A stretch of DNA of 64,000 bases from positions 469,896-533,895 of the forward strand of contig NZ_GL397214.1 of NCBI RefSeq assembly GCF_000146675.1. The letters are read 5' to 3'. The notes beneath the pieces are model-generated. The model made no database searches. It was not told the origin of the DNA and saw nothing but the letters and a program-made list of their open reading frames with translations. The DNA comes from Hoylesella marshii DSM 16973 = JCM 13450. GTDB lineage: Bacteria; Bacteroidota; Bacteroidia; Bacteroidales; Bacteroidaceae. Position 1 is the first letter of the stretch, and every line of letters starts with the position of its first letter. The position numbers and the translations under genes were made by a program. Of the stretch, positions 1-9,130 are shown piece after piece.

Positions 1-32
1 ACGTTTAAAGTATTATCTGATCGACGGTGCGA

Positions 33-67
<35 letters not shown>

Positions 68-233
68 ACTTTTTTTCCGGTGTATGCAAATATAAAGCGT
101 TAAAAGATGCAGAAAAACACACATTTTCCTGCACCGCATTCATTGGGTTATGGTTTCCTTTTCTTTGCATAGTGCCGGCAAAGGTAAATAAAGTTTGTGA
201 AACACGCAAATGTTTTCTTAAAAAAATATTTTG

Positions 234-260
234 CCCTCAACCGCAATAAGCTATTGAGGG
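234..260 (-). terminator. Rho-independent terminator of the DUF438 gene
   Basis: Read on the minus strand just after the DUF438 stop codon, a 7-bp stem (CCCTCAA / TTGAGGG) encloses a 13-base loop and is followed by CAAAATATTTTTTT. Position and T-tract fit an intrinsic terminator. Confidence 0.75.
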
Positions 261-298
261 ACAAAATAAATGTTACGTGACGAAAAGGCTGCAGGCCC

Positions 299-1846
299 TT
301 ACGGTTTCTCTTCTGATAAAATGGCTTTCAGTCGCTCAATGAGCGTTTCCAACGCGAGGCCGGAACGTTCGCTCATCATGCGTACATTGACTTTGGGAAT
401 CATGAGTTTGCCCAGCGGTGTATTGAGCATCTTAAACTCCGAGGCTATTTCCGGCAGTCGTTTCTTCAGTGCAGGATAGGTTGCTAAAAGGTCTTTGAGA
501 CGTGTCTCCGGGGTAATTTCGTCTATTGCCATCGTCGTTGTCGGAGTCTCCTCCGGCTCTTCTTTAACAGCTGTCTCTTCCCTTCCCGACCATGTGAGCA
601 GGGTTTGAGACCCTTGCATGGCACGGATGGCAGTGCAATCCTGCATCATTTCAAGGACACCGCGGAAGCGACCTTGGGCATCTCTCACAGCCACATAGGT
701 GATATAGATAAAGAGGTCGGGCTTGTTAATCCAGAAATCGGCCTTATCTTGCTCGCCGTTTCGGAATTTCTCTATTATCTCTTTCACAATGTGAACACTC
801 TTTCGTGGATGACAGTTCGTGACCTCGCGGCCAATCACGTTTTTGCTTCGAGGGAAGATTCGGTGGTCGGTATCGGAATAGAAGCATACGAGTTCGTTCT
901 CGTCTACAAACGAAATGTCGATAGGCAGATGCTTGTAAATGAGATTAATCTGCTCAAGCGTGAGCTTTCCATTGCTCACATCAAGAGGTGTGTTGGCTGC
1001 GTTTGCACCCACATTCATACCGTATTTCGCTAACAAGGCCTGCAGGTCGGCAGCCAATCCGGTGGTATCAGACGTAGAAGCCGAGAGCTGCGGTGATACG
1101 GGTTTCTCCATTTGATGGCCGATAAAGGCAAACCCTATCTCGTGGTCGCCGCTCTTCATCTCTTCAAACTCTGCGGGAGTGATGAGTGCGAGTGATGTGG
1201 GATAGAGAATGGTCTCTTCTTTATTCATGAGGTCTCGCGCGTGGTCAAGCAGTTGTTGCTGTGCGGCGATGAACTCATCGTCTTTGTCTTCTTCAAGCAG
1301 ACGGCGATTGTCTCGTATCTCATCGCGTACAATGTCGTCAAACATCCACATCGTGGTGCTGGGTTTGTCAAAGCCTTTCCGCTCGAGCATAGAATAGAGT
1401 TGGTTCTGCTTGCGGGCAAAGTGCTTGGTGTATTCTTTCAGACGGTCGTAGAGTTCCAGCCATTGATTCTTGATAAGAGGATATTGCACGAGGTCTTCCA
1501 CTGCGAGAAGCACCTTGCGCATCTCATCGTTCTCGCGGTAATAGCACATAATGGGATGGTCGGCGGGCAAATCTTCGGGGCGGGAAGTGTCGAGGACATC
1601 ACGCAAGAGGCTGAGCGTCATCTTCATATCTACACGCAGGCACTCATCGTCGGGTGCATTATCCATCAGATTCTGCTCAATATAGGCTATGTGATAGGGC
1701 TTGATTTGTCCCACGTTCTCCTTCAGTTGTTTGCGTGCCTCATCGAGTGTCAGCTTACCGGTTTCAAACTCTTCCTCTATTTGAAGAAGTATCTTCATTT
1801 TCTCTTGGTCGATTTTCGGAAGGTGTTGTATCATCTTATTTTCCAT
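299..1846 (-). CDS. DUF438 / hemerythrin-like / PAS / DUF1858 sensor protein
   Basis: A 515-residue cytoplasmic protein without signal peptide or membrane segment. Order of parts: an N-terminal DUF438 region (about 10-70), a hemerythrin-like HHE region (about 75-245) with the conserved DHP, HFARKQNQLY and EETILYP stretches and a late DHEIGFAF, a PAS-like domain (about 295-410, with INLIYKHLPIDISFVDE and a final GVLEMMQD strand), a linker rich in E, P and T, and a C-terminal DUF1858 domain (about 445-510). The family is linked to redox, oxygen or NO sensing, and the HHE residues would bind a di-iron centre. No output domain is fused, so its partner is unknown. It is a single gene with its own terminator. 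The start ATG at 1846 gives full length; a second Met lies four codons in. Confidence 0.85.
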   Translation of the reverse strand: MENKMIQHLPKIDQEKMKILLQIEEEFETGKLTLDEARKQLKENVGQIKPYHIAYIEQNLMDNAPDDECLRVDMKMTLSLLRDVLDTSRPEDLPADHPIMCYYRENDEMRKVLLAVEDLVQYPLIKNQWLELYDRLKEYTKHFARKQNQLYSMLERKGFDKPSTTMWMFDDIVRDEIRDNRRLLEEDKDDEFIAAQQQLLDHARDLMNKEETILYPTSLALITPAEFEEMKSGDHEIGFAFIGHQMEKPVSPQLSASTSDTTGLAADLQALLAKYGMNVGANAANTPLDVSNGKLTLEQINLIYKHLPIDISFVDENELVCFYSDTDHRIFPRSKNVIGREVTNCHPRKSVHIVKEIIEKFRNGEQDKADFWINKPDLFIYITYVAVRDAQGRFRGVLEMMQDCTAIRAMQGSQTLLTWSGREETAVKEEPEETPTTTMAIDEITPETRLKDLLATYPALKKRLPEIASEFKMLNTPLGKLMIPKVNVRMMSERSGLALETLIERLKAILSEEKP

Positions 1847-1987
1847 GTTCGGTGATGTTTTAGATAAATATTCGGCGCGAAGATAAAGGTAAAATGTTGT
1901 GTGTAAGGTAACAAATGTGCCGTGAGGGACTTAAAAAAGATTAAATCACCAACCGATTAAGGACAAAGGCAGAGTCTTTTCTGCCGG

Positions 1988-2398
1988 TTATCGGGGGAGA
2001 ATCTCTTGCAAAGGAGCCATCACGAAATCGCGTTCGTGCATGAGCGGATGGGGGATGGTGAGGTTATCCTCATGGATATGCAGGTCATCAAACAGGAGGA
2101 TATCTATGTCGATAGCCCTGTCATGGTATTGCCTGTTATGGGTTTTATGTGTGCGTCCGAGACTGCGCTCAATCTCTTGTGTGCGGTTGAGAACCTCATG
2201 AGGTGAGAGTTCGGTAGCACAACAGACTGCGGCATTGAGGAATTTATTGGCTGATTGGAATCCCCAAGGATTCGTTTCATGAAGCGAGGAACGGCGCACT
2301 ACGGCACCGATTCTCGCTTCCAATTGTTCAATTGCTCGACACATTGTCTGTTGCCTGTCGCCGAGGTTGGCACCAAGGCTAAAATATACAGTGTGCAT
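1988..2398 (-). CDS. folK: 2-amino-4-hydroxy-6-hydroxymethyldihydropteridine diphosphokinase
   Basis: HPPK transfers pyrophosphate from ATP to 6-hydroxymethyl-dihydropterin in folate synthesis. The 136 residues carry the N-terminal SLGANLGDR motif, the SSLHETNPWGFQS segment (usual form: S-x-x-Y-x-T-x-P-x-G) and the DRAIDIDILLFDD signature with Mg-binding aspartates, followed by the IPHPLMHERDFVMAPLQEI ending. Length is slightly short for the family, as usual for Bacteroidales. It is the last gene of the minus-strand ftsX-DUF3098-uppP-truB-queA-folK run, starting 10 bases after the queA stop, so it is probably translated from the same message. Confidence 0.93.
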   Translation of the reverse strand: MHTVYFSLGANLGDRQQTMCRAIEQLEARIGAVVRRSSLHETNPWGFQSANKFLNAAVCCATELSPHEVLNRTQEIERSLGRTHKTHNRQYHDRAIDIDILLFDDLHIHEDNLTIPHPLMHERDFVMAPLQEILPR

Positions 2399-2407
2399 AG
2401 CTGCGCG

Positions 2408-3604
2408 TCAGTCGTTTAGAATGAGCATGGCATCGCCGTAACATCCGAACTTATAGTCATTTTTCAGTGCCAAATCATAGGCTTCCATCACGAGGTCATA
2501 GCCCCCAAAGGCCGCTGTTGCCATGAGCAAAGTAGAGAGAGGATGATAGAAATTGGCTACCATCGTATCGGCCAAGCCAAACTCATAGGGTGGGAAAATA
2601 AACTTGCTTGTCCATCCATCGTATTCTTTCAATTGGCCATCTGGGCCGACAGCAGTCTCCGTAGCTTTGATAACGCTCGAACCAACAGCACAGATTCGAT
2701 GCCCCGTCTTCTTCGCCTCATTGACTGTTCGGCAGGCTTCTGCCCCTATGTACATCTGTTCCGACTCCATCTTGTGCTTCGTCAGGTCTTCCACTTCTAT
2801 ATTGTTGAAGTTGCCCAATCCGCAATGCAATGTAATGAATGCAAAATTGATACCTTTGATTTCCATGCGCTTCATCAGTTCTCGGCTGAAATGCAGCCCT
2901 GTGGCCGGTGCCGTGACTGCCCCTTCGTTTTTAGCAAATACACACTGGAAGTCTTCGAAATCTTCTTCCAAAGTCGGTCGGTCTGGATTTCCGTCCTTGT
3001 CTTTATGGTCTATGATATAGCGAGGTAAAGGTGCCTCTCCCAAGGCATACAGCTCTCGCTTGAACTCTTCATGCGGACAGTCGTAAAGGAATCTCAGTGT
3101 ACGACCTCGGCTTGTGGTATTGTCGATAACCTCGGCCACCATGGTACCGCTATCATCGAAAAAGAGTTTATTGCCGATGCGAATCTTTCGCGCCGGCTCT
3201 ACGAGCACGTCCCAGAGGCGCATTTCTGCGTTAAGCTCACGCAGGAGAAACACTTCAATCTTAGCGTCCGTCTTCTCTTTCGTGCCATAAAGACGGGCGG
3301 GGAATACTTTCGTATCATTGAAAATAAAGGCATCGCCCTCATCGAAGTAGTCGAGTATATTACGGAAGTCGAGGAATACGGGTTTCTTCTTTTTGTCTTT
3401 CAGCGGCTTACCGTCTTTATCGGTCTTATACATGTCTATCTTCTGTGATTTCCGATGTAGCACCATGAGCTTGCATTCGTCTCTTCGCTTCACTTTGAAG
3501 ACCGATTTTTTGCCTTCGGCGTTAGTCACTCTGTGTTCATCGGTATGGGGATAAAGTGCCACCTTATCGTCTGTGAGCTTAAAATTAAATTGTGATAGCT
3601 TCAT
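2408..3604 (-). CDS. queA: S-adenosylmethionine:tRNA ribosyltransferase-isomerase (first QueA copy)
   Basis: QueA makes epoxyqueuosine in tRNA by transferring and isomerising the ribose of SAM onto preQ1 at position 34. I start at MKLSQFNF (ATG at 3604), the family N-terminus; an in-frame extension to 3730 has no family likeness. Diagnostic segments are [47 protein letters not shown] and [11 protein letters not shown]. About 398 residues, longer than the usual 345-350, because of two lysine-rich insertions near the N-terminus (about residues 20-40 and 57-75). A second, more divergent QueA is encoded at 57206. The gene lies between truB and folK in the conserved cluster. Confidence 0.93.
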   Translation of the reverse strand: MKLSQFNFKLTDDKVALYPHTDEHRVTNAEGKKSVFKVKRRDECKLMVLHRKSQKIDMYKTDKDGKPLKDKKKKPVFLDFRNILDYFDEGDAFIFNDTKVFPARLYGTKEKTDAKIEVFLLRELNAEMRLWDVLVEPARKIRIGNKLFFDDSGTMVAEVIDNTTSRGRTLRFLYDCPHEEFKRELYALGEAPLPRYIIDHKDKDGNPDRPTLEEDFEDFQCVFAKNEGAVTAPATGLHFSRELMKRMEIKGINFAFITLHCGLGNFNNIEVEDLTKHKMESEQMYIGAEACRTVNEAKKTGHRICAVGSSVIKATETAVGPDGQLKEYDGWTSKFIFPPYEFGLADTMVANFYHPLSTLLMATAAFGGYDLVMEAYDLALKNDYKFGCYGDAMLILND

Positions 3605-3686
3605 ATATATATGGAATCCTTTCGTTGTATAATATCGTTTTCTGTTGGAATAATCTCTGTGCCGATAGGTGATTGGCAAACGATTC

Positions 3687-4388
3687 TCAACCTTCCACTT
3701 CTTGCCGGTCGAGCCATTGCGGAACATCATCGAGTCGTATGCAGTCTTCCTGTTTCACATCGCCTACTCTTGTTCTACACAGGGAAGTAAGATATGCACC
3801 ACTGCCAAGGGCTTTCCCTATGTCGCGTGCCAAGGCTCTGATATAAGTACCCTTACCACATACAACGCGGATAGAGAGCAGCATCGTATCAGGGTCAAAG
3901 TCCGTGAGTTCTATTTTGTCTATGCGTATCTGCTTGGGGCTCAATTCCACATCCTTGCCGGCACGTCTCAGAGCGTAGGCTCTGTCTCCGCCTACTTTGC
4001 AGGCGCTGTAGGTGGGAGGCTTTTGAGTTATGTCTCCTTGAAACTGTTTCAATGTTTCTTCTATGAGCTGCCGTGTGATATGGGCAGTGGGAAAAGTGGC
4101 ATCTACAGCGTGTTCCATGTCGTAGCTGGGCGTAGTAGCACCAAGTTGCAGCGTGGCTGTGTACTCCTTGGTATGCAACTGCAGAGCCTCGATACGCTTA
4201 GTGGCTTTTCCCGTACATAAGATGAGTACACCCGTAGCCAAAGGATCGAGCGTTCCGGCATGTCCGGTTTTCACTCTCTTTACCCTCAACCGCTTCGAGA
4301 TGAGATAACGCACACGAGCCAATGCACCGAAACTCGTCATGCCATACGGTTTGTCTATACAGATTATTTCGCCTTCTTTGAAATTCAT
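3687..4388 (-). CDS. truB: tRNA pseudouridine(55) synthase TruB
   Basis: Makes pseudouridine 55 in the T-loop of tRNAs. The start is the ATG at 4388 ([16 protein letters not shown]), which shares one base with the uppP stop (TGATG), a translational-coupling arrangement; the longer frame would run into uppP. About 233 residues. Seen: the KPYGMTSF motif I, the catalytic-Asp motif [12 protein letters not shown], the [10 protein letters not shown] strand, [13 protein letters not shown], and [12 protein letters not shown]. The long C-terminal PUA domain of E. coli TruB appears reduced, as in other short bacterial TruB proteins. Confidence 0.94.
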   Translation of the reverse strand: MNFKEGEIICIDKPYGMTSFGALARVRYLISKRLRVKRVKTGHAGTLDPLATGVLILCTGKATKRIEALQLHTKEYTATLQLGATTPSYDMEHAVDATFPTAHITRQLIEETLKQFQGDITQKPPTYSACKVGGDRAYALRRAGKDVELSPKQIRIDKIELTDFDPDTMLLSIRVVCGKGTYIRALARDIGKALGSGAYLTSLCRTRVGDVKQEDCIRLDDVPQWLDRQEVEG

Positions 4389-5236
4389 CAGTCTACCATT
4401 GCTAATGGATGACCTGCCAGAAGCCATATGATGATAAAGCCTCCGACAAGGATTCTATAGATACCGAATGCCTTGAAACCGTATTTGGTGAGAAAGTTCA
4501 CAAACCCCTTGATAGCTGCCATGGCTACGAGAAACGCCACCACAGACCCAATGAGCAAAGGAGCCATATTGGCGGAAAGTGTTTCCAAACCTCCATCTCT
4601 TACCAATTTATACAAATCCCAGCAGGTTGCAGCAAACATGGTGGGCACTGCGAGGAAGAAAGAGAATTCCGCCGCCCTCTTCCGAGTAAGCCCTTGTGCC
4701 ATTCCTCCCACAATGGTAGCCATGGAACGGGATACTCCCGGAATCATGGCCAGACACTGAAAGAAGCCTATCTTCAAAGCTTTGCCTTCGGAAAGGCTCG
4801 TTTTTTCGTCGCCTTTATTGAAGAGGCGGTCGCAAAAGAGCATAAAGATACCTCCGACAACGAGCATCGTTGCCACCACCAACACTGAACCTAAAAGACG
4901 GTCAATGAGCTTATTGGCTAAAAAACCGATAACTGCTGCGGGAAGAAAGGCAATGAGCAACTTGTAATAAAAGTCCCATTTGTGCCGAAAAGCTTCATAA
5001 CGTGAACTGCCGGCAGGGGGTGGTGTGGTGTTCAGCCGAAAGAAACGTTTCCAATAGAGCACAACCACCGATAAAATGGCACCAAACTGTATGATGACCG
5101 TAAACGCCTTAACAAAAGGCGTACTCTCCATATTCAGCAGATTTTGGGTAATAATCATATGCCCCGTAGACGATACCGGCAGAAATTCTGTCAATCCTTC
5201 TACGATTGCGAGGATAATGGTTTCGAGTGTTGTCAT
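4388..5236 (-). CDS. uppP: Undecaprenyl-diphosphate phosphatase UppP (BacA)
   Basis: An integral membrane enzyme that dephosphorylates undecaprenyl pyrophosphate so the lipid carrier can be reused for peptidoglycan and surface glycans; overexpression gives bacitracin resistance. The 282 residues show both family signatures, [14 protein letters not shown] near the N-terminus and [13 protein letters not shown] in the middle, with about eight hydrophobic segments. The start overlaps the DUF3098 stop by four bases (ATGA) and the stop overlaps the truB start, so the three genes are translationally coupled. Confidence 0.96.
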   Translation of the reverse strand: MTTLETIILAIVEGLTEFLPVSSTGHMIITQNLLNMESTPFVKAFTVIIQFGAILSVVVLYWKRFFRLNTTPPPAGSSRYEAFRHKWDFYYKLLIAFLPAAVIGFLANKLIDRLLGSVLVVATMLVVGGIFMLFCDRLFNKGDEKTSLSEGKALKIGFFQCLAMIPGVSRSMATIVGGMAQGLTRKRAAEFSFFLAVPTMFAATCWDLYKLVRDGGLETLSANMAPLLIGSVVAFLVAMAAIKGFVNFLTKYGFKAFGIYRILVGGFIIIWLLAGHPLAMVD

Positions 5237-5499
5237 TCTTCTTTGGTGTTCTCCTTCGTTTCTTCAACCGTATCTTTCGGTTTGTGCAAAATGGCAAATA
5301 CAATGGATATAAATCCAATGAAGCAGACAGCTGGTGCCACTTTCACATGCATAGCACTGAATATCTGCGGATTGAATGCCTTCTCGGAGGATCCCGATCC
5401 ACTCATCAACACAAAACCGATGAGAACTATCACCATACCGGCGGCCAACAAAATAAAGTTCATTTTGCCGAACGCAAAATTTCTTTTATCTATTTCCAT
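5233..5499 (-). CDS. DUF3098 small membrane protein
   Basis: An 88-residue protein with two predicted membrane helices (about 15-32 and 51-68) and a charged C-terminal tail rich in K, E and T. DUF3098 proteins are restricted to Bacteroidota and almost always sit between ftsX and uppP, as here: 14 bases after ftsX, overlapping uppP by four bases. The function is unknown; context suggests a role at the division site or in lipid-carrier recycling (inference). Confidence 0.88.
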   Translation of the reverse strand: MEIDKRNFAFGKMNFILLAAGMVIVLIGFVLMSGSGSSEKAFNPQIFSAMHVKVAPAVCFIGFISIVFAILHKPKDTVEETKENTKEE

Positions 5500-5513
5500 A
5501 TCTGTTTATTCCT

Positions 5514-6392
5514 TTAAATCTTGTATAAATCGCCTGCCCGCATCTTCAAAAACCGATTGACCGAGAGGTATGCGCAAAACGTGGTAATCAAGATGCCGAA
5601 CAACAAAACGGTGGCTCCCATGATGGCCAACACTTGCCATGTTACCACCGTTAAAACCTCCGGCACATAATAAAACAAAGCATAGAGGCATCCGCTCAAT
5701 ACGATGATGGCAGCAAAAGCCGAGACAATGCCCTCGGTCACAGCAGCTTTGATAAACGGTCTTCTGATGAATGCCCACGAAGCCCCTACGAGTTTCATGG
5801 TGTGGATGGCAAATCTACGCGAATAAATGCTCAGCTTTACAGTGCTGTTAATGAGTGAGAACGATACGATGGTAAGCAATACGGCCAATACGAGCAACAC
5901 GATACTGACACGTTTCAGATTGTCGTTCACACTTTCCATTAGGCCTTTCTGATACGTAATATCTGTTACTTTAGCGTTTTGTTTCAGTTCTTTGGAAATC
6001 CATGCTAAAGAATCGGTGTTGGCATAATCGGCTTTCAACTGCAACTCGATAGAGCCGACGAAAGGATTGAAGCCGAGAAACTCGGAGGGGTCTGACCCCA
6101 TCTCGTTCGTTTGCTCTCGTAACGCCTGCTCTTTACTGATAAAGTCTACATGATTAATATAGGGACGTGTTTGCAACTTCTTGCAAAGCACTTGTGCTTC
6201 AGGAGTAGTCATATCCTCACCTAACATCATCGTTACAGTAATATTTTCTTTTACGTAAGAAGAAAGATTGTGCGCTGTGAGTACTGAAAATACTACCATG
6301 CCCAACAAAATAAGCACCAAAGAGATGCTGATACAAAGAGTAACGGCCTGTAAACCATGCCGGCTGCCGTGTTTCTTTCGCCTGTTTCCCAT
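5514..6392 (-). CDS. ftsX: Cell-division ABC transporter permease FtsX
   Basis: With the ATPase FtsE, FtsX activates peptidoglycan hydrolases at the septum. 292 residues: basic cytoplasmic N-terminus (MGNRRKKHGSRHG), first membrane helix (about 20-40), a periplasmic extracellular domain (about 45-165) with the family-type KLQTRPYINHVDFISKEQAL segment, then three more helices forming the FtsX permease fold (about 165-285). ftsE is not adjacent, which is common in this phylum. It is the first gene of the six-gene cluster down to folK and diverges from the tRNA-Ser gene. Confidence 0.92.
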   Translation of the reverse strand: MGNRRKKHGSRHGLQAVTLCISISLVLILLGMVVFSVLTAHNLSSYVKENITVTMMLGEDMTTPEAQVLCKKLQTRPYINHVDFISKEQALREQTNEMGSDPSEFLGFNPFVGSIELQLKADYANTDSLAWISKELKQNAKVTDITYQKGLMESVNDNLKRVSIVLLVLAVLLTIVSFSLINSTVKLSIYSRRFAIHTMKLVGASWAFIRRPFIKAAVTEGIVSAFAAIIVLSGCLYALFYYVPEVLTVVTWQVLAIMGATVLLFGILITTFCAYLSVNRFLKMRAGDLYKI

Positions 6393-6516
6393 TTTTTTAG
6401 CGGATATGATACACTAAGTGAGTTGCAAAGTAACAAAAAAAAATGCGAGATAACAACAGTTTAACCACTATTAACCATCCAGATAATTGCATATTACATA
6501 AAAAAACAATGAAATG

Positions 6517-6547
6517 TTTGGAGATACAAAAGTTTTTTGTACTTTTG
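6517..6547 (+). promoter_or_regulatory. Bacteroidetes-type promoter of tRNA-Ser
   Basis: TTTG (6517-6520), 19 bases, then TACTTTTG (6540-6547): an exact match to the Bacteroidetes housekeeping consensus (-33 TTTG, -7 TAnnTTTG). The tRNA begins 32 bases downstream. Confidence 0.85.
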
Positions 6548-6578
6548 CATCGCATTTTATTAGTCACGCTAATAGAAA

Positions 6579-6668
6579 GGAAGTTTGGGTGAGTGGCTGA
6601 AACCACCAGTTTGCTAAACTGACGTACGGGTTACCGTACCGGGGGTTCGAATCCCCCAGCTTCCGCCA
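6579..6668 (+). tRNA. tRNA-Ser (anticodon GCT)
   Basis: A type II tRNA of 87 bases plus an encoded CCA (6666-6668). The acceptor stem GGAAGTT pairs with AGCTTCC (one G-U), discriminator G at 6665. The anticodon loop TTGCTAA carries GCT, reading AGC/AGU. A long variable arm (GACGTACGGGTTACCGTACC region) and a T-arm GGGGGTTCGAATCCCCC are evident. Confidence 0.97.
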
Positions 6669-6724
6669 TTGTCGAATATAAGACTTTAATGAAAAAGTCA
6701 GAATAATAGTTTAAATGAATCGTG

Positions 6725-6759
6725 AAACGCTGTAGAACTTGGATTTTACAGCGTTTTTT
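6725..6759 (+). terminator. Terminator after tRNA-Ser
   Basis: A perfect 10-bp stem (AAACGCTGTA / TACAGCGTTT) with a 12-base loop, running straight into a T-tract at 6754-6759, some 57 bases after the tRNA. It ends the plus-strand transcript ahead of the convergent MATE gene. Confidence 0.85.
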
Positions 6760-6905
6760 GTTTATCCCCACTCGGTCGTTAAAGATGATAGGAAGCACAT
6801 ATCATCCCCATTGGAAAGGATGGATGAACTGTTTCATGACCGATTTGGGTTTATAGAGAGTAAGGCAATAGAGGGGTGTAGACCATCTTTTTGTTAGCTA
6901 ACAAG

Positions 6906-8255
6906 CTATGTCCGTTCTTCTGCGGACATCTCTCTAAAAGCTGACAGGATAATAGGCACGGTAATGACGGCTGAACAAACATCGCTCATAGCTTGACACA
7001 TCTCTACCCCCATAAGCCCAAAGCAACGGGGAAGAACAATGATAAGCGGAATGAAGAAAAGACCGCTGCGTGCCGAAGCGAGCAAGTTGGCACGGATGGG
7101 TTTTCGAATAGTTTGCATCAACATGTTACTAATCGTTGTCAGACCGGCCAGCGGCAATGCTGCCAGCTGCCAGCGTAGAGCGTCTGTTCCTACGGCAATC
7201 ACGGTGGCATCTCTGCGAAACAGTTCGATAATGTCTGCTGAAAAGAACCATCCGAGCACACAACACAACAACAAGAAGACACAGCATGTCTTGACAGAAA
7301 ACCAAAAACCACGTTTCACACGTCGGTAGAGACCAGCGCCGTAGCAGAAACCGCAGAACGGCTGAAAGCCCTGTCCGAAGCCGATTACGCAAGCCATCAC
7401 TATCAGACAAAACCTGTTTACTATCGACATAGCTGCCACTGCAGCATCTCCAAACGCTGCAGCACTGACATTGAGCAGTATCGTAGCCACACAACTAAGG
7501 CCTTGTCGAGAGAGCGAGGGAGTACCTCCGGCAACAATCTCCTTTATATAGACGACTGAAAAAGATACTTTCCGCAGATTCACGGGTATGTTGCCACCCT
7601 TTCTCATCAGGCTTAGTAAGACGAGAAAGCCCACAAACTGTCCGATAACCGTAGCAATGGCTGCCCCGCGAACACCCATATCGAAGCCGAAAATGAGAAT
7701 GGGGTCGAGTATAACATTCACGATGGCACCGCTCACAATACCCTGCATGGAGTAGAAAGCGTTGCCTTGAAAGCGCATCTGGTTATTCAGTGTAAACGAG
7801 CAGGTCATGAGCGGTGCCCCGAGGAGAATAATTCTAAGGTAATCTTCCGTATAAGGCAAAATGGTTGGCGTGCTGCCCAGCCATATTGAAAGTGGAGTAA
7901 GCAAAACCTCACCCACAAGCATCATGACGATGCCGGCTGCCAAAGCATAGAAGAATCCGGTAGAGGCCATCGTTTCGGCATTAGCCTTCCGCTGTGCACC
8001 AAGCTCTCTTGAAATGTAATTACCCGACCCATTACCAAAAAAGAAGCTAACGGCCATGATGAAAAACATGACCGAAAATACGATGCCTACGGCTGCTGTA
8101 GACTGCGTATCTATCTGTCCTACGAAAAAGGTGTCAGCCATGTTGTAGAAAGCTATTACCAACATGCCTGCAATCGTTGGCAGAGCCATTTTGACAATGA
8201 CTTTGTGGATAGCACCTTGGGTAAGATATGTATAGTTATCGGCTTTTATTTCCAT
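6906..8255 (-). CDS. MATE family efflux transporter
   Basis: A 449-residue polytopic inner-membrane protein with about twelve hydrophobic segments in two similar halves, matching the MATE (NorM/DinF/MepA-like) multidrug exporter architecture. Typical stretches: the N-terminal IHKVIVKMALPTIAGMLVIAFYNMADTFFVG (an opening helix with PTI and N-MADT, in pieces), the GNGSGNYISRELGA loop and GFGQGFQPFCGFCYGA. Such carriers use Na+ or H+ gradients to expel cationic or other drugs; the substrate cannot be read from sequence. It is a single gene behind the terminator that ends the wecB-SDR-SIMPL transcript. Confidence 0.9.
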   Translation of the reverse strand: MEIKADNYTYLTQGAIHKVIVKMALPTIAGMLVIAFYNMADTFFVGQIDTQSTAAVGIVFSVMFFIMAVSFFFGNGSGNYISRELGAQRKANAETMASTGFFYALAAGIVMMLVGEVLLTPLSIWLGSTPTILPYTEDYLRIILLGAPLMTCSFTLNNQMRFQGNAFYSMQGIVSGAIVNVILDPILIFGFDMGVRGAAIATVIGQFVGFLVLLSLMRKGGNIPVNLRKVSFSVVYIKEIVAGGTPSLSRQGLSCVATILLNVSAAAFGDAAVAAMSIVNRFCLIVMACVIGFGQGFQPFCGFCYGAGLYRRVKRGFWFSVKTCCVFLLLCCVLGWFFSADIIELFRRDATVIAVGTDALRWQLAALPLAGLTTISNMLMQTIRKPIRANLLASARSGLFFIPLIIVLPRCFGLMGVEMCQAMSDVCSAVITVPIILSAFREMSAEERT

Positions 8256-8286
8256 CTGTCGTTCGTATGCTTCGATGTAAAAAGAA

Positions 8287-8323
8287 GTCTCGTTCCATGC
8301 TTCTTTCTGTCATGAAACGAGAC
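8287..8323 (-). terminator. Terminator downstream of the SIMPL gene
   Basis: On the minus strand a stem GTCTCGTT / AACGAGAC, extended inside by CATG / CATG after one mismatch, is followed by TTCTTTTTAC. It lies about 75 bases past the SIMPL stop and just before the MATE start. Confidence 0.7.
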
Positions 8324-8398
8324 ACTGTTTCCCACCTTATTATAAACTCAAATCAATCATTAGACTGTTCATCTACCATGTTAATATGGATGACATGT

Positions 8399-9115
8399 TT
8401 AGTCTTTCAGCGAATAAGTGATGGTTGTCACCACGCGCACCTTCTTGATGTAAGGTGTATTCGTATCTCTGTCTTCGATAGAGAACTGTCCTTGGTCGGC
8501 ACTTATAATCTTGCTGAGTGTGCTGTTGCTGTTTTGTGCAAATTGTTGTGCCGTCTTTTGGGCATTAGCAATGGCCTCTTCCATCATCTTTGGCTTCATT
8601 GAGTGGAATGAAACATATTCGTATCTGACAGAATTGTCATAACCTCCCTCAACGATGGCCACGCCCTGTTTGAGTAACTCGCCTTGCCGGGCAATGATGC
8701 CACGGACAAGTTTCACGTTGCGCGACGTGACAGTCATAGTAGCAGTCACATTGTAACGGTAAGGCCGTTCATTCGTACTATACTGCTCGGCGTTGAGGTC
8801 TATCACCGCAGGAGCATTGACCTGAATCTCCGATGCCTGAATACCGTTTTTGAGCAAGAAAGCCTTGATGATGCGTTGTGTTACCGCCATATTGTTGTAA
8901 AGGGAAGGTAAATCGTTACCGATTTCCTTTGATACAATAGGCCACGTTACCTTATCGGCTTCCACTTCCTTTTCGGCCAAACCTTTGACGGTCACTTTTC
9001 GGTCTTTATTGGTAAAGTTATCAATGCCGGTTTTGAGACTCAATCCGAGTACGATGATACCCAGTGATAGAATAACGGCACAAATTACGCGGTTGTTCAT
9101 CCATTCTTTGTTCAT
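8399..9115 (-). CDS. SIMPL domain protein, membrane-anchored, periplasmic
   Basis: A 238-residue protein with an uncleaved N-terminal membrane helix (about 9-27, ICAVILSLGIIVLGLSL) followed by a SIMPL/DUF541 domain: the start strand RKVTVKGLAEKEVEADKVTWPI, a repeated beta-alpha pattern and the EAIANAQKTAQQFAQNSN helix are typical. Relatives include BP26-type and YggE proteins, periplasmic or outer-membrane proteins tied loosely to oxidative stress; the molecular role is not settled. It starts 15 bases after the SDR stop, so it is probably the third gene of the wecB-SDR-SIMPL operon, and the hairpin at 8287-8323 would end that transcript. Confidence 0.88.
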   Translation of the reverse strand: MNKEWMNNRVICAVILSLGIIVLGLSLKTGIDNFTNKDRKVTVKGLAEKEVEADKVTWPIVSKEIGNDLPSLYNNMAVTQRIIKAFLLKNGIQASEIQVNAPAVIDLNAEQYSTNERPYRYNVTATMTVTSRNVKLVRGIIARQGELLKQGVAIVEGGYDNSVRYEYVSFHSMKPKMMEEAIANAQKTAQQFAQNSNSTLSKIISADQGQFSIEDRDTNTPYIKKVRVVTTITYSLKD

Positions 9116-9130
9116 TGCAAATCCTCCTGT

